Below are positions 6,542 through 14,627 of a stretch of DNA of 14,627 bases, in pieces. The first letter of the stretch is position 1. Every line of letters begins with the position of its first letter. The notes under the pieces were generated by a model. It saw nothing but the letters and a program-made list of their open reading frames with translations. It had not been told where the DNA came from and made no database searches. The stretch lies in NCBI GenBank assembly GCA_002361655.1, contig DETM01000015.1:1051-15677 (forward strand), in the 5' to 3' direction. Both the position numbers and the translations under genes were made by a program. The stretch is from Prevotella sp. UBA3288 (GTDB taxonomy: Bacteria; Bacteroidota; Bacteroidia; Bacteroidales; Bacteroidaceae).

Positions 6542-8971
6542 CTACATTGGTTGTTGGGTCTCCTGAACAGGTACTTCCGGAGACTCAACGGGGCGGTTCG
6601 TCTCATCCCCCTCATCTGTCATGATTTCGTCGGCGGGCTCCTCGCCCTCCGCATCGATAGTGTCGGCAGGGAGGTAGTAGTAGCCCGTGCATTGGTATTG
6701 GCTGCCCGATATAGTGTTATCATTCAATGGAGCGAAATGTCCGCGGTAGTGAGCAAACTGCGCATCGCTAAGCACCGAATGAAAGAACTGTCCACAGACC
6801 GGTAGTGCTGTCCGACTGCCTTGTCCCAGTTGTCCTGTGCGGAAATGGATGGCGCGATATTCGCCTCCCACCCAGGCACCACAGATGAGTCGTGGTGATA
6901 TGCCTACGAACCAGGCATCAGAATGGTTGTTGGAAGTACCTGTCTTACCGCCAAAGTCCGTATCGTTGAAAGGATGGATGAATGTCCAGAGGTTCATACT
7001 GGTGCCACCGGGCTCACGTAGTCCGCCCATGAGCAGTTGCTGCATGAAGAATGCCGAGCGGTATGGGATGGCCTGTTGCTGATCGGTGGGTGCCGTATAA
7101 ATCTCATTACCGTCACGATCGAGAATACGTGTAATGAGTATCGGTTTATGGGCCACGCCATCGTTGACTACTGTGCCGTAGGAGTTGACTAGTTCGAGCA
7201 GGCAGACATCGCTGGCACCCAAGGCTAGGGATGGCGTCTCGTCGAGATGGCTGACGATGCCCATCTTACGGGCCGTCTGCGCTATGCGGTCGATTCCCAT
7301 CTCCTGTCCTAGTTTGACGGCCACCGAATTGATACTCTGTGCGAAGGCCGACTTCAGCGTCATGTTGGCACCGGTGAAATAGCCATTGGCATTAGTTGGT
7401 GCCCAGATAATCTCTTTTTTCTGAGCGGGGTCGTAGACTTTCATGCTGACGTAGGAGTCGATACGACGGTCGCAGGGCGTCAGTCCCTGATTCATCGCCT
7501 CGGCGTAGACGAAGAGTTTGAAGGTGGATCCGGGCTGTCGCAATGCTGTCACCTTGTCGTACTTCCATGTACTGAAGTCCAGGTCGCCAACCCATGCCTT
7601 GACATGGCCAGTGTTCGGTTCCATGGCCACGAAGCCGCAGTGCATGAAATGCTCCATGTAGCGGATGGAGTCGAGAGTGCTCATTTCTGTCTCGAAAGCA
7701 CCGTCGTAACTGAACAGGCGGACGGTATGAGGCAAGTTGAGATAATAGTCTATGGAGTCAGGTTGGTTGTGGAAGCGTTTTTCGAGCGCCTTATAGTAAG
7801 GCGTCCGTTTGGCGATGTTTTCGATAAAGTTGGGAATCTCACGGTGATGCTCGTCCTGCCATGGATTCGTGCGTCCCCAGTGGTCGTTGAATTTTTTCTG
7901 TATCTTCTGCATCTGTTCCCAGACGGCCTGTTCGGCATATTTCTGCATTCGTGTATCTATTGTCGTATAAATCTTCAGACCGTCGGTGTAGATATCGTAG
8001 CCGGCCTGCGAGCACCATTCTCGGAGTTCTTCCTTGACAGCCTCGCGGAAATAGTTGGCATCGCCATCGTAGGCATTCTCAACATTATAGTCAAGCGTGA
8101 TAGGCAATAGTTTTAGTGAGTCGAATTCCTCCTGCGACAGATGTCCATGCTTGAGCATATTGTTGAGCACCACATTGCGACGGTTTAGGCTGTTGTCGGG
8201 ATGGATGCGTGGATTGTAGTAGGTAGTGGCTTTGAGCATCCCCACTAAAATAGCCGCCTGTTCTGGTGTCAGGTCCTGAGGAGTGGTGTTGAAATAGGTC
8301 TTGCATGCAGTCTTGATGCCAAAGGCATTAGAGCCAAAGTCAACGGTGTTGGCATACATCGTAAGGATTTCCTCTTTGCTGAAGTGAATTTCCAGTTTGA
8401 TGGCAGTAATCCACTCCTTAGTTTTCATAATCAGCATTTTGATGCCGGGAATATTGCCTAAGAGACCGGTGGAGTATTCTGTACGGACACGGAAGAGATT
8501 CTTGGCCAATTGCTGTGTGATGGTTGATGCCCCTCTAGCATCACCATGCACTACATAGTCTTTGAGGGCGGCGCCAAAAGCCTGGAAGTCTACCCCGAAG
8601 TGGCGGTAGTAACGCTCGTCTTCAGTAGAGATTAGTGCTTCCCAGAATACTTTGTTTACCTCCTCGTATTTCACTGGCGTGCGGTTCTCGCTAAAGAATT
8701 TGCCAATCATGACACTGTCAGCACTGTAGATTATCGAAGATTCAGCGGGGCGTGTGTTTAGGATTGTACTGATGCTGGGTGACTTTCCGAAGAGTCCGAG
8801 GAAGTTGATATCGACGGCTCCTAAGTAGCACAAACCAGCCACGATCATAGAGATGATGGCAGACAATACCTTGACATACCAAGGTCTGCCCTTGAACATA
8901 CCGATGTACCACTGGGCGATAACCTTCAACGTATGCCAGATGGTAGAAAGAATGCGTCTTACTTTATCCAT
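6542..8971 (-). CDS. mrcA: Penicillin-binding protein 1A (bifunctional glycosyltransferase/transpeptidase)
   Basis: An 809-residue class A PBP that polymerises lipid II and crosslinks peptidoglycan in the periplasm. A cytoplasmic N-terminus of about 33 residues precedes one membrane anchor (about 34-52). The GT51 domain has [12 protein letters not shown] with catalytic Glu117, [13 protein letters not shown] (148-159) and [10 protein letters not shown] (199-208). The transpeptidase domain has GSTFK with Ser482 and Lys485, SIN (546-548) and KTGTS (676-680), so both activities look intact. The C-terminal tail from about 770 is acidic and proline-rich low complexity (EGEEPADE..., ending in VQETQQPM), probably disordered in the periplasm. 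Its ATG overlaps the miaA stop by 8 bp, indicating translational coupling. The name PBP1A (mrcA) follows family habit; MrcB/PbpC paralogues are less likely given the short N-terminus and motif layout. Confidence 0.93.
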   Translation of the reverse strand: MDKVRRILSTIWHTLKVIAQWYIGMFKGRPWYVKVLSAIISMIVAGLCYLGAVDINFLGLFGKSPSISTILNTRPAESSIIYSADSVMIGKFFSENRTPVKYEEVNKVFWEALISTEDERYYRHFGVDFQAFGAALKDYVVHGDARGASTITQQLAKNLFRVRTEYSTGLLGNIPGIKMLIMKTKEWITAIKLEIHFSKEEILTMYANTVDFGSNAFGIKTACKTYFNTTPQDLTPEQAAILVGMLKATTYYNPRIHPDNSLNRRNVVLNNMLKHGHLSQEEFDSLKLLPITLDYNVENAYDGDANYFREAVKEELREWCSQAGYDIYTDGLKIYTTIDTRMQKYAEQAVWEQMQKIQKKFNDHWGRTNPWQDEHHREIPNFIENIAKRTPYYKALEKRFHNQPDSIDYYLNLPHTVRLFSYDGAFETEMSTLDSIRYMEHFMHCGFVAMEPNTGHVKAWVGDLDFSTWKYDKVTALRQPGSTFKLFVYAEAMNQGLTPCDRRIDSYVSMKVYDPAQKKEIIWAPTNANGYFTGANMTLKSAFAQSINSVAVKLGQEMGIDRIAQTARKMGIVSHLDETPSLALGASDVCLLELVNSYGTVVNDGVAHKPILITRILDRDGNEIYTAPTDQQQAIPYRSAFFMQQLLMGGLREPGGTSMNLWTFIHPFNDTDFGGKTGTSNNHSDAWFVGISPRLICGAWVGGEYRAIHFRTGQLGQGSRTALPVCGQFFHSVLSDAQFAHYRGHFAPLNDNTISGSQYQCTGYYYLPADTIDAEGEEPADEIMTDEGDETNRPVESPEVPVQETQQPM

Positions 8972-9860
8972 TGCTTTCTATATGTTTGATAATCAGTTCT
9001 TTGTCGTCTGGACTAAACCATGTGATGTCGGAGTCCTTCTTAAACCATGTCAATTGTTTGCGGGCATAGCGGCGTGTGTTGCCCTTGATGCGCTCAATGG
9101 CTTCGTCGAGTGACCAGCATCCATCTAGAAAGGCAAAAATCTCCTTATAGCCCACCGTGTTGAGGGCATTCAAATGGCGGTGGTCATAGAGACTGCGCGC
9201 CTCGTCAAGCAGTCCGTTAGCCATCATCTGGTTCACGCGGTTGTTGATACGTTCATAGATAATGTCACGCGGACGGTTCAGGGCTATCTTGATGATGTTG
9301 AAATCGCGTGGCTTGTGCTCGTTCTTTCGGAACGAGGTATAGGTATGGCCGGTCATGTGACAGATTTCCAAAGCGTGCACCACCCGCCTGGGGTTGTTGC
9401 GATCGACAATCGCATAGTGTTCCGGGTCCAGTCGTTTCAGTTCTTCGCAGAGATGTCCTAACCCTTCCTCTGCCAGGCGGCGTTTCATCGTGGCGCGGGT
9501 CTCTTCGTCGACGGTCGGGATGTCGTCGATGCCATTGCAGACGGCATCGATATACATCATGCTTCCGCCGGTCATCAGCGCATAGTCGTTCTTTTGGAAG
9601 AGTGTATGGAGCAGTGCCATCACTTGTTGCTCGTACATCGAGGCACTATAATAGTCGTCTAGCGACAGTGTACCTACAAAGTAGTGCCGCACCTGCCGAA
9701 GTTGCTCTTCGGTGGGCGCGGCAGTACCAATTCTCATCTCTTTGTAAATTTGTCGGCTGTCGGCATTGATGATAGGAATGTCATAGTGCTTGGCTATGTC
9801 CAGGCACAATAGCGTCTTACCGACAGCCGTAGGTCCTGTGATGACGATGAGGTTTTTCAT
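8964..9860 (-). CDS. miaA: tRNA dimethylallyltransferase MiaA
   Basis: A 298-residue cytoplasmic enzyme that transfers a dimethylallyl group to N6 of A37 in tRNAs reading UNN codons, the first step toward ms2i6A. The P-loop GPTAVGKT is at 9-16. [17 protein letters not shown] (30-46) holds the conserved DSRQ segment for A37 recognition. Further family blocks are RHYFVG (58-63), [10 protein letters not shown] (97-106; usually GGTGLYI, so the loop differs here) and the [12 protein letters not shown] box (154-165; RRALEV in most members). The length is normal. It begins 10 bp after the lpxA stop and overlaps the PBP1A start by 8 bp. Linkage of miaA to the lpx genes is familiar in Bacteroidales. 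Confidence 0.94.
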   Translation of the reverse strand: MKNLIVITGPTAVGKTLLCLDIAKHYDIPIINADSRQIYKEMRIGTAAPTEEQLRQVRHYFVGTLSLDDYYSASMYEQQVMALLHTLFQKNDYALMTGGSMMYIDAVCNGIDDIPTVDEETRATMKRRLAEEGLGHLCEELKRLDPEHYAIVDRNNPRRVVHALEICHMTGHTYTSFRKNEHKPRDFNIIKIALNRPRDIIYERINNRVNQMMANGLLDEARSLYDHRHLNALNTVGYKEIFAFLDGCWSLDEAIERIKGNTRRYARKQLTWFKKDSDITWFSPDDKELIIKHIESNG

Positions 9861-9870
9861 CGCTCAGCAT

Positions 9871-10641
9871 TCAGCGTATCACTCCTCGCTTCGAGTTCTC
9901 GAAGAACGAACAGATGTATTCCACTTCTTTCGATTCAGGGTACTTGGTGCGAGCCTCAGCGATGCCGTCTTTCAGGATGCCCTGGGCATAGATGATACGG
10001 TAAGTGTCGTGAATCATCTCTATGGTCTCGTTGGAGAATCCGCGACGACGCAAGCCAATGAGGTTGACACCGGCAAAGCGCACCGGTTCCTTGCCGGCAA
10101 TGACGTATGGCGGAATGTCCTGACTGGTACGGGTGCCACCCTGTACCATCACGTATCCCCCGATGTTGTTGAACTGGTGTACGAGCACCTCAGCCGAGAT
10201 GATGGCATTGTCGTGTACGATGACCTCGCCGGCAAACTTCGTCGAGTTGCCGATGATACAACCATTACCGATCAAACAGTCGTGGGCCACATGCATATTC
10301 TCCATCAGCAGGTTGCCGTTGCCAACGATGGTCTTTCCCTTCGAGGCCGTTCCCCGACTGATGGTAACATTCTCACGGATAGAGTTGTTGTCGCCAATGA
10401 CGCACAGCGTTTCTTCGCCCTTGAACTTCAGGTCCTGTGGCTTGGTAGAGATGCTGGCACCCGGGAAGAACTCGTTGCCATTGCCGATGCGTGCTCCTTC
10501 GTGAATGGTGACACCATTCAGAAAATGGTTATTGTCGCCAATCTCTACATTCTTGCTGATTACACAGAACGGACCGATAATGTTGCCATCGCCGAGTTTT
10601 GCCTTTGGGTCGACAATAGCCATGGGGTGTATCTGATTCAT
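9871..10641 (-). CDS. lpxA: UDP-N-acetylglucosamine acyltransferase LpxA
   Basis: LpxA starts lipid A synthesis by moving a 3-hydroxyacyl chain from acyl carrier protein to O3 of UDP-GlcNAc, in the cytoplasm as a trimer. The 256-residue product begins MNQIHPMAIVDPKAKLG, then runs through hexapeptide repeats (about 8-190) forming a left-handed beta helix, and ends in the helical C-domain (LIGLRRRGFS at 194-203 onward). His120 in MHVAHDC matches catalytic His125 of E. coli. Gly168 falls where E. coli has Gly173, the 'hydrocarbon ruler', which is consistent with a long acyl chain (inference). The same frame stays open to 10884, but the extra 81 residues are compositionally unlike LpxA and lie over fabZ, so the start at 10641 is chosen. 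It follows lpxC-fabZ by 2 bp. Confidence 0.95.
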   Translation of the reverse strand: MNQIHPMAIVDPKAKLGDGNIIGPFCVISKNVEIGDNNHFLNGVTIHEGARIGNGNEFFPGASISTKPQDLKFKGEETLCVIGDNNSIRENVTISRGTASKGKTIVGNGNLLMENMHVAHDCLIGNGCIIGNSTKFAGEVIVHDNAIISAEVLVHQFNNIGGYVMVQGGTRTSQDIPPYVIAGKEPVRFAGVNLIGLRRRGFSNETIEMIHDTYRIIYAQGILKDGIAEARTKYPESKEVEYICSFFENSKRGVIR

Positions 10642-10643
10642 AA

Positions 10644-12026
10644 TTATTTGTTCTTTACGATTTGTGCAGTGAATGTTGCCTCCGACACGATCTTGTCGCC
10701 TACGAAAGCGTAGCCGTGCATGGTTGAGATGCCGTGGCGCAGTGGGCCCAATAAGTCGACCTTGAAAATGAGTGTGTCGCCGGGTACCACCTTCTGGCGG
10801 AACTTCACGCCGTCGATCTTCATGAAATAGGTCGACCAGCGCTCCGGCTCCTCTACAGTGTTCAGTACGAGCAGGCCGCCGCATTGCGCCATGGCTTCGA
10901 TTTGCAGCACGCCAGGCATGACTGGCTCTTGTGGGAAGTGTCCCTGGAAGAACGGTTCATTGGACGTGATATTCTTGACACCGACGATGCTGGTGGCTCC
11001 GATTTCGATGACCTTGTCAACCAACTGCATAGGATAACGGTGGGGCAACAACTCACGGATGCGGTTTACATCCATCACCGGCTCTTCGTTGGGATCATAG
11101 ACGGGCGTCTGTATCTCGTGTTTCTTGATTTCCCTTCTGACTTCACGGGCAAACTTGTTGTTGATGGTATGTCCGGGACGTGTGGCCACGATTCGACCTT
11201 TGATGGGTTTGCCGATGAGGGCCATGTCGCCAATGATGTCGAGCAACTTATGACGTGTACACTCGTTCTCCCACACCAGCGGCTTGTGCTGTATATAGCC
11301 CAGTTCGTCGGCGTTACGATGCTCCACATGCAGCATGTCGGCCAGTGTGTCTAGGCGCTCCTGGGTGGTCTGGCGCTCATAGATGACGATGGCATTGTCC
11401 AGGTCGCCGCCCTTGATGAGGTTAGCCTGCAACAGCGGTTCTATATCCCTGACAAACACAAAGGTGCGGGCAGGTGCTATCTCTTCAGAATAGTCGGCAG
11501 GGTTGTCGAGGGTGGCAAACTGGCTGTTGATGAACTTTGATTCGAACGAGCACATGGCCGTAATCGAGAACTCGTCATCGGGCAGGATGGTGATACACGA
11601 TCCTGTATTCTCGTCTTTTACCTCCAGTTTCTTACGGATGACATACCAGTCTTTGGGGGCGTTCTGCTCCTCGATTCCCACTTCGCGTATCTTCTCAACA
11701 TATTGGATGGCAGAGCCGTCGAGAATGGGGAACTCCGGTCCGTTGACCTGTATGAGACAGTTATCGATGCCCAGTGCATAGAGTGCAGAGAGACCATGTT
11801 CGACGGTCGACACTTTGGCCTCGCCCTTGCCCAGTATTGTTCCACGTTGTGTGTCCACCACGTTTTCGGCAATGGCATCAATGACAGGCATTCCCTCCAT
11901 GTCGATGCGCTGGATTTTATAACCATGATTCTCCGGTGCGGGATTGAATGTCACCGTGAGACTTAATCCGGTATGCAGTCCTTTGCCGCAAAGCGAGAAA
12001 CTGCCTTTCAGTGTTTTCTGTTTCAT
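10644..12026 (-). CDS. lpxC-fabZ: Bifunctional LpxC deacetylase / FabZ dehydratase fusion
   Basis: One 460-residue protein joins two enzymes. Residues 1-305 are LpxC, the zinc deacetylase that commits UDP-3-O-acyl-GlcNAc to lipid A. Zinc ligands appear as His77 (STVEHG), His259 and Asp263 (RHKLLD); catalytic Glu76 and His286 (RPGHTINN) are present. The His259-His286 spacing equals that of E. coli (238-265), while the span from His77 to His259 is 23 residues longer, placing an insert near 225-250. Residues about 320-460 are FabZ, 3-hydroxyacyl-ACP dehydratase: LLPHRYPMQLVDKV (326-339), GHFPQEPVMPGVLQIEAMAQ with His363 and Glu377 catalytic. The fusion is a known Bacteroidetes trait. It couples the two users of the 3-hydroxyacyl-ACP pool at equal dose. 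It starts 4 bp after the lpxD stop. Confidence 0.96.
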   Translation of the reverse strand: MKQKTLKGSFSLCGKGLHTGLSLTVTFNPAPENHGYKIQRIDMEGMPVIDAIAENVVDTQRGTILGKGEAKVSTVEHGLSALYALGIDNCLIQVNGPEFPILDGSAIQYVEKIREVGIEEQNAPKDWYVIRKKLEVKDENTGSCITILPDDEFSITAMCSFESKFINSQFATLDNPADYSEEIAPARTFVFVRDIEPLLQANLIKGGDLDNAIVIYERQTTQERLDTLADMLHVEHRNADELGYIQHKPLVWENECTRHKLLDIIGDMALIGKPIKGRIVATRPGHTINNKFAREVRREIKKHEIQTPVYDPNEEPVMDVNRIRELLPHRYPMQLVDKVIEIGATSIVGVKNITSNEPFFQGHFPQEPVMPGVLQIEAMAQCGGLLVLNTVEEPERWSTYFMKIDGVKFRQKVVPGDTLIFKVDLLGPLRHGISTMHGYAFVGDKIVSEATFTAQIVKNK

Positions 12027-12030
12027 GTTC

Positions 12031-13071
12031 TTATTGTATTTGTTTTTCTTTCAGTTCTGCAAGTTCTTTCTTCAGTTGACCTAGTTCCTTATACATGTCC
12101 GGCAGGCGTTTCATCAGAGCCGATGCCTTGAAGAATATCTTCGGGTCGATGGCAGGCGTACCAATGAGTTGCTCACCGCTCTTGGTATTGCTGATGACGC
12201 CGGCTTGGGCTCCGATAAAGGTATGGTCGGCCAGTTTGATATGACCGGAGAATCCGGCCTGACCGCCCACCATGCACCAGTCGCCAATCTTCGTACTGCC
12301 AGCCAGGCCAACTTGTGCTGACATCACAGTATTCTCACCGACTTCACAGTTGTGGGCCACCTGGATGAGGTTGTCCAATTTGACACCCTTCTTGACTAGT
12401 GTGGCCCCCATCGTCGAACGGTCGACACAGGTGTTGGCACCAATCTCTACGTTATCCTCTATTATGACGATGCCAATTTGGGGAATCTTGTTGTAGCCTT
12501 GCTCGCCAGGGGCGAATCCAAACCCGTCGGCTCCGATGACGCTGCCGGCATGGACGGTAACATTGTTGCCCAACCGGCAGCCTTGATAGATGGTCACATT
12601 GGGGTAGAACAGTCCGTTGGCACCAATCGTCACGTTGTCGCCGATGACGGTGTGGGGATAGACTTGTGTGCCGTCGCCGATAACGCTGCCGTCGCCCACA
12701 TAGGCAAAGGCACCAATATAAACATCTTTTCCAATAGTAGCCTTTGGCGACACGAAGGCCAGCGGGTCGATGCCACTCTTTTTGGGTTTCATCGACTCAT
12801 AAATCTGCAGCAGTTTGGCGATGGCCTCATAAGCATTAGGCACCCTGATGAGCGTGGTGCTTACCGGGTGCTCCAGTTCCACGTCGTCGTTAAGCAGCAC
12901 GATACTCGACTTGGTCTCGTAGAGATAGTGTGTGTATTTGGGGTTGGAGAGGAAAGAAATGGCGCCTTCTTTTCCTTCTTCAATCTTTGCAAACGTGTTC
13001 ACGGCAGCATTCTCGTTGCCCTCAATACGCCCGTCTATAAGACCGGCTATTTGCTTGGCTGTAAATTCCAT
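12031..13071 (-). CDS. lpxD: UDP-3-O-acyl-glucosamine N-acyltransferase LpxD
   Basis: LpxD adds the second 3-hydroxyacyl chain (N-linked) to UDP-3-O-acyl-GlcN, the third step of lipid A synthesis. The 346-residue product has an N-terminal uridine-binding domain (about 1-100, with AISFLSNPKYTHYL at 37-50). A long left-handed beta helix of hexapeptide repeats follows (about 105-300), and a charged C-terminal helix (320-346) likely packs as a coiled coil in the trimer. His240 in IQVAHNC corresponds to catalytic His239 in E. coli. The frame extends upstream to 13176, but the added 35 residues overlap the HD-domain gene and lie before the promoter, so the start at 13071 (MEFTAKQIAG) is chosen. It is the first gene of the compact lpx operon. 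Confidence 0.94.
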   Translation of the reverse strand: MEFTAKQIAGLIDGRIEGNENAAVNTFAKIEEGKEGAISFLSNPKYTHYLYETKSSIVLLNDDVELEHPVSTTLIRVPNAYEAIAKLLQIYESMKPKKSGIDPLAFVSPKATIGKDVYIGAFAYVGDGSVIGDGTQVYPHTVIGDNVTIGANGLFYPNVTIYQGCRLGNNVTVHAGSVIGADGFGFAPGEQGYNKIPQIGIVIIEDNVEIGANTCVDRSTMGATLVKKGVKLDNLIQVAHNCEVGENTVMSAQVGLAGSTKIGDWCMVGGQAGFSGHIKLADHTFIGAQAGVISNTKSGEQLIGTPAIDPKIFFKASALMKRLPDMYKELGQLKKELAELKEKQIQ

Positions 13072-13099
13072 ATCTTGAAAAGATTTCCTTTTTAGGTTG

Positions 13100-13107
13100 C
13101 AAAGATA
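13100..13107 (-). promoter_or_regulatory. -7 box for the lpxD operon
   Basis: On the minus strand TATCTTTG matches TAnnTTTG exactly, 28 bp before the lpxD ATG, giving a leader of about 20 nt. No TTTG is found at the -33 spacing, which would fall in the 3' end of the HD-domain gene. The leader also contains a 5-bp hairpin ATCTT/AAGAT (13072-13084) touching the start codon. Confidence 0.6.
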
Positions 13108-13114
13108 CTCATTT

Positions 13115-14338
13115 TTATTGAAACCGCTGATAGCATAAGTAATATTTTCGTATTTTTTTAGAAAGAAGGGCCACATTCAGCAGTTCTGAAGCCTCGGAAA
13201 TGTCTTTTATCGTGCCATCTTTGTATAAAACGCCGATGGAGTCATCGTCGGTGGAATACATATCCTTTTGAATGGTGTTGAGGCTCATCAGGTAGTGGGC
13301 ATCATTGAGGTCGATGCCTGTATGGTCGGCTATCAGCCGCTGGATTTCGAGGATATGATTCTCACTGACCGGTTCGTCGTGCACCTCGACCTTGAAGATG
13401 CGGCGGTCGAGCATGTCGGTGGCCAGCGTAGACAGAATCTTGTCGTCATCATGTTTCCACGCCTTCATGGCGCTCCAGATGTCAGAGTCGTCGAGTTCCT
13501 CATACATTTTCAGGGCCTCCGGATGGAGCGAGAACCACAGTGCATCGACATCGTTGCGGATGAAGTAGGAGAGGGCAGGGGAGGCGAACACGTCGTGCCC
13601 CCGCTTGGTCAGGTCTTTGGCGCGTGTGAGCATATTCACCAGCACCTTCTCGTAGGCTACGGCTGTCTTGTGTAGGTATACCTGCCAGTACATCAGCCGT
13701 CGGGTGGTCAGATAGTTCTCTAATGAGTAGATACCCTTGTGCTCTACCACTAGGCGGTCATCCACCACATTGAGCATCTTGATGATACGGGCCGAACCGA
13801 TATTGCCCTCGGTGACACCGGTGAAGAATGAGTCGCGCCTGAGGTAGTCCAAACGGTCCATGTCCAGTTGTGAACTGATCAGTTGATGGAGGAAGCGCTT
13901 TGGATACTGGTCTTTGAAGATGGCAATGGCCAGGTTGAGTCTGCCGCCCAGGTCATGGTTGATCTGTTCCATCATCAGCAGCGAGATGTCCTCATGGGAG
14001 ATGCCGCTGATAAGCGTGTTCTCAAGAACGTGCGAGAAGGGGCCATGTCCGATGTCGTGCATCAGTATGGCCGCCTGCACGGCTTCTGCCTCTGAGTCGA
14101 AGATGAACTGTCCTTTCTGCTGTAGCGAGAGGATGGCTTCGCTCATCAGATGAAAAGCGCCCAGCGAATGCTGGAAGCGGGTGTGGCGTGCACCAGGATA
14201 GACCACTGATGCTAGGCCTAACTGGTTGATGCGGTTAAGACGCTGGAACAGCGGGTGCTTGACAATGTCTAAGAGAAGTCCTTGCGGAATCTTGATGAAA
14301 CCGAAGACGGGGTCGTTGATGATTTTCGGATCGTTCAT
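13115..14338 (-). CDS. HD-domain phosphohydrolase (dNTPase-like)
   Basis: A 407-residue cytoplasmic protein of the HD superfamily, of the branch related to dGTP triphosphohydrolases and SAMHD1. Metal-binding residues are visible: His57 in RHTRFQHSLG (51-60), His94-Asp95 in ILMHDIGHGPFSH (91-103), and the third-position Asp in SSQLDMDRLDYLRRD (155-169, probably Asp161). The N-terminus NDPVFGFIKIP and HPLFQRLNRINQLG are typical of this family. The family hydrolyses phosphate esters, often dNTPs; the substrate of this member is unknown. The frame is open to 14380, but that start would lie inside the hairpin at 14359-14386 and adds residues unlike the family, so 14338 (MNDPKII) is preferred. A weak -7-like TTTCTTTG (14363-14356) lies just upstream. 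The gene is followed 43 bp later by lpxD. Confidence 0.88.
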   Translation of the reverse strand: MNDPKIINDPVFGFIKIPQGLLLDIVKHPLFQRLNRINQLGLASVVYPGARHTRFQHSLGAFHLMSEAILSLQQKGQFIFDSEAEAVQAAILMHDIGHGPFSHVLENTLISGISHEDISLLMMEQINHDLGGRLNLAIAIFKDQYPKRFLHQLISSQLDMDRLDYLRRDSFFTGVTEGNIGSARIIKMLNVVDDRLVVEHKGIYSLENYLTTRRLMYWQVYLHKTAVAYEKVLVNMLTRAKDLTKRGHDVFASPALSYFIRNDVDALWFSLHPEALKMYEELDDSDIWSAMKAWKHDDDKILSTLATDMLDRRIFKVEVHDEPVSENHILEIQRLIADHTGIDLNDAHYLMSLNTIQKDMYSTDDDSIGVLYKDGTIKDISEASELLNVALLSKKIRKYYLCYQRFQ

Positions 14339-14358
14339 GATGTTTTGCTCGCTTGCAA

Positions 14359-14386
14359 AGAAAGGTGGCATTTGTGCCACCTTTCT
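14359..14386 (-). terminator. Perfect 12-bp hairpin after the EF-G-like gene
   Basis: AGAAAGGTGGCA (14359-14370) and TGCCACCTTTCT (14375-14386) pair perfectly around a 4-nt loop. The hairpin lies 23 bp past the stop codon of the leftward EF-G-like gene. Only a short U-run (TTTCTTT) follows on the minus strand, so termination may be partial and some readthrough into the HD-domain gene is plausible. Confidence 0.6.
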
Positions 14387-14409
14387 GTACTATGGATAGG
14401 GCGGAGGGG

Positions 14410-14627
14410 TTAGTCCTCGTCCTTCAGTTCTGCCTCGTGCTCCTTGATGAGAGCCTGCTGGATGTCGTTCGGTACGAGTTCGTATGAGGCGAACTTGGTG
14501 GTGAACGATGCACGTCCGCCGGTGATAGAACTCAGTGCGATGGAATAGTTTGACAATTCCTTCAGAGGAATCTTGGCGGAGAGTTTTTGGTAGCCGGCCT
14601 CACTGTCCATACCCATGATGATGGCAC
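14410..14627 (-). CDS. Elongation factor G family protein, C-terminal fragment (5' end outside window)
   Basis: The minus-strand frame is open through the window edge and stops at 14410, giving about 72 residues of domain V of an EF-G-type translational GTPase. Visible are IIMGMDSEAGYQKLSAKIPL, the beta strand and turn that lead to the LSNYSIALSSITGGRASF region (canonical EF-G: LFGYATDLRSMTQGRA-type), and the strand KFASYELVPNDIQ. The acidic end HEAELKDED closes the protein. The wording differs from housekeeping FusA, so this may be one of the EF-G paralogues common in Bacteroidetes. GTPase motifs are outside the window, so translocase versus other functions cannot be told. It is followed by the hairpin at 14359-14386. 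Confidence 0.85.
   Translation of the reverse strand, partial: AIIMGMDSEAGYQKLSAKIPLKELSNYSIALSSITGGRASFTTKFASYELVPNDIQQALIKEHEAELKDED

Noticed and set aside
9790..10713. 307-codon plus-strand open frame antisense to lpxA and miaA
   Set aside because: It mirrors the codon bias of the two well-identified minus-strand genes; the product matches no family I know and there is no promoter box in front of it.
10642..10884. 81-codon N-terminal extension of the lpxA frame
   Set aside because: The extension is Arg/His-rich, lies entirely over the fabZ part of the upstream gene in another frame, and the ATG at 10641 gives a standard 256-residue LpxA.
12478..13095. 205-codon plus-strand frame antisense to lpxD
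   Set aside because: It is antisense to a complete lpxD with its catalytic residue in place; there is no independent support.
13072..13176. Upstream extension of the lpxD frame
   Set aside because: It overlaps the HD-domain gene and lies across the predicted promoter; the ATG at 13071 gives the normal LpxD N-terminus.

Overview
The window looks like a chromosomal housekeeping segment from a member of the Bacteroidales, most likely a Prevotellaceae-type organism. Three things point there: the fused LpxC-FabZ gene, a lipid A cluster in the order lpxD, lpxC-fabZ, lpxA, miaA, and promoters with the Bacteroidetes -7 box TAnnTTTG instead of a sigma-70 -10 hexamer. I see no rRNA, tRNA, transposase, phage gene or CRISPR array. 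The genus is inferred from protein flavour, not proven.

Left part (1-3835): the 3' end of a UDP-glucose 6-dehydrogenase gene (+) converges on a BASS-family sodium-coupled transporter gene (-). The gap holds a small cluster of ACGAAT repeats. The transporter and the HrpB-type DEAH-like helicase gene (+) diverge from a 116-bp region with two back-to-back -7 boxes placed so that each promoter overlaps the other.

Middle (3858-6530): on the minus strand lie a YraN-family nuclease gene with a helical N-terminal extension and, upstream of it, a Pif1/RecD-like helicase gene with a C-terminal TPR-like tail. The 270 bp between them is the only sizeable non-coding stretch. It holds the best promoter of the window, a hairpin with a U-rich tail in the yraN leader (a possible attenuator or about 90-nt small RNA), a tiny upstream ORF and a perfect 12-bp palindrome.

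Right part (6542-14627), all on the minus strand: an EF-G-family translation factor (3' end only), a hairpin terminator, an HD-domain phosphohydrolase, then the tightly packed run lpxD, lpxC-fabZ, lpxA, miaA, PBP1A and the Pif1-like helicase, with gaps of 4, 2, 10, -8 and 11 bp. This is probably one transcript from a promoter just before lpxD. LpxA, LpxC and LpxD catalyse the first three steps of lipid A synthesis. FabZ draws on the same 3-hydroxyacyl-ACP pool. PBP1A builds peptidoglycan and MiaA modifies tRNA, so outer membrane, cell wall and translation functions share a unit.

No clearly new multi-gene system is visible. The most interesting non-standard signals are the yraN leader, the two helical/TPR-like extensions on neighbouring DNA-processing proteins, and the interlocked divergent promoters.
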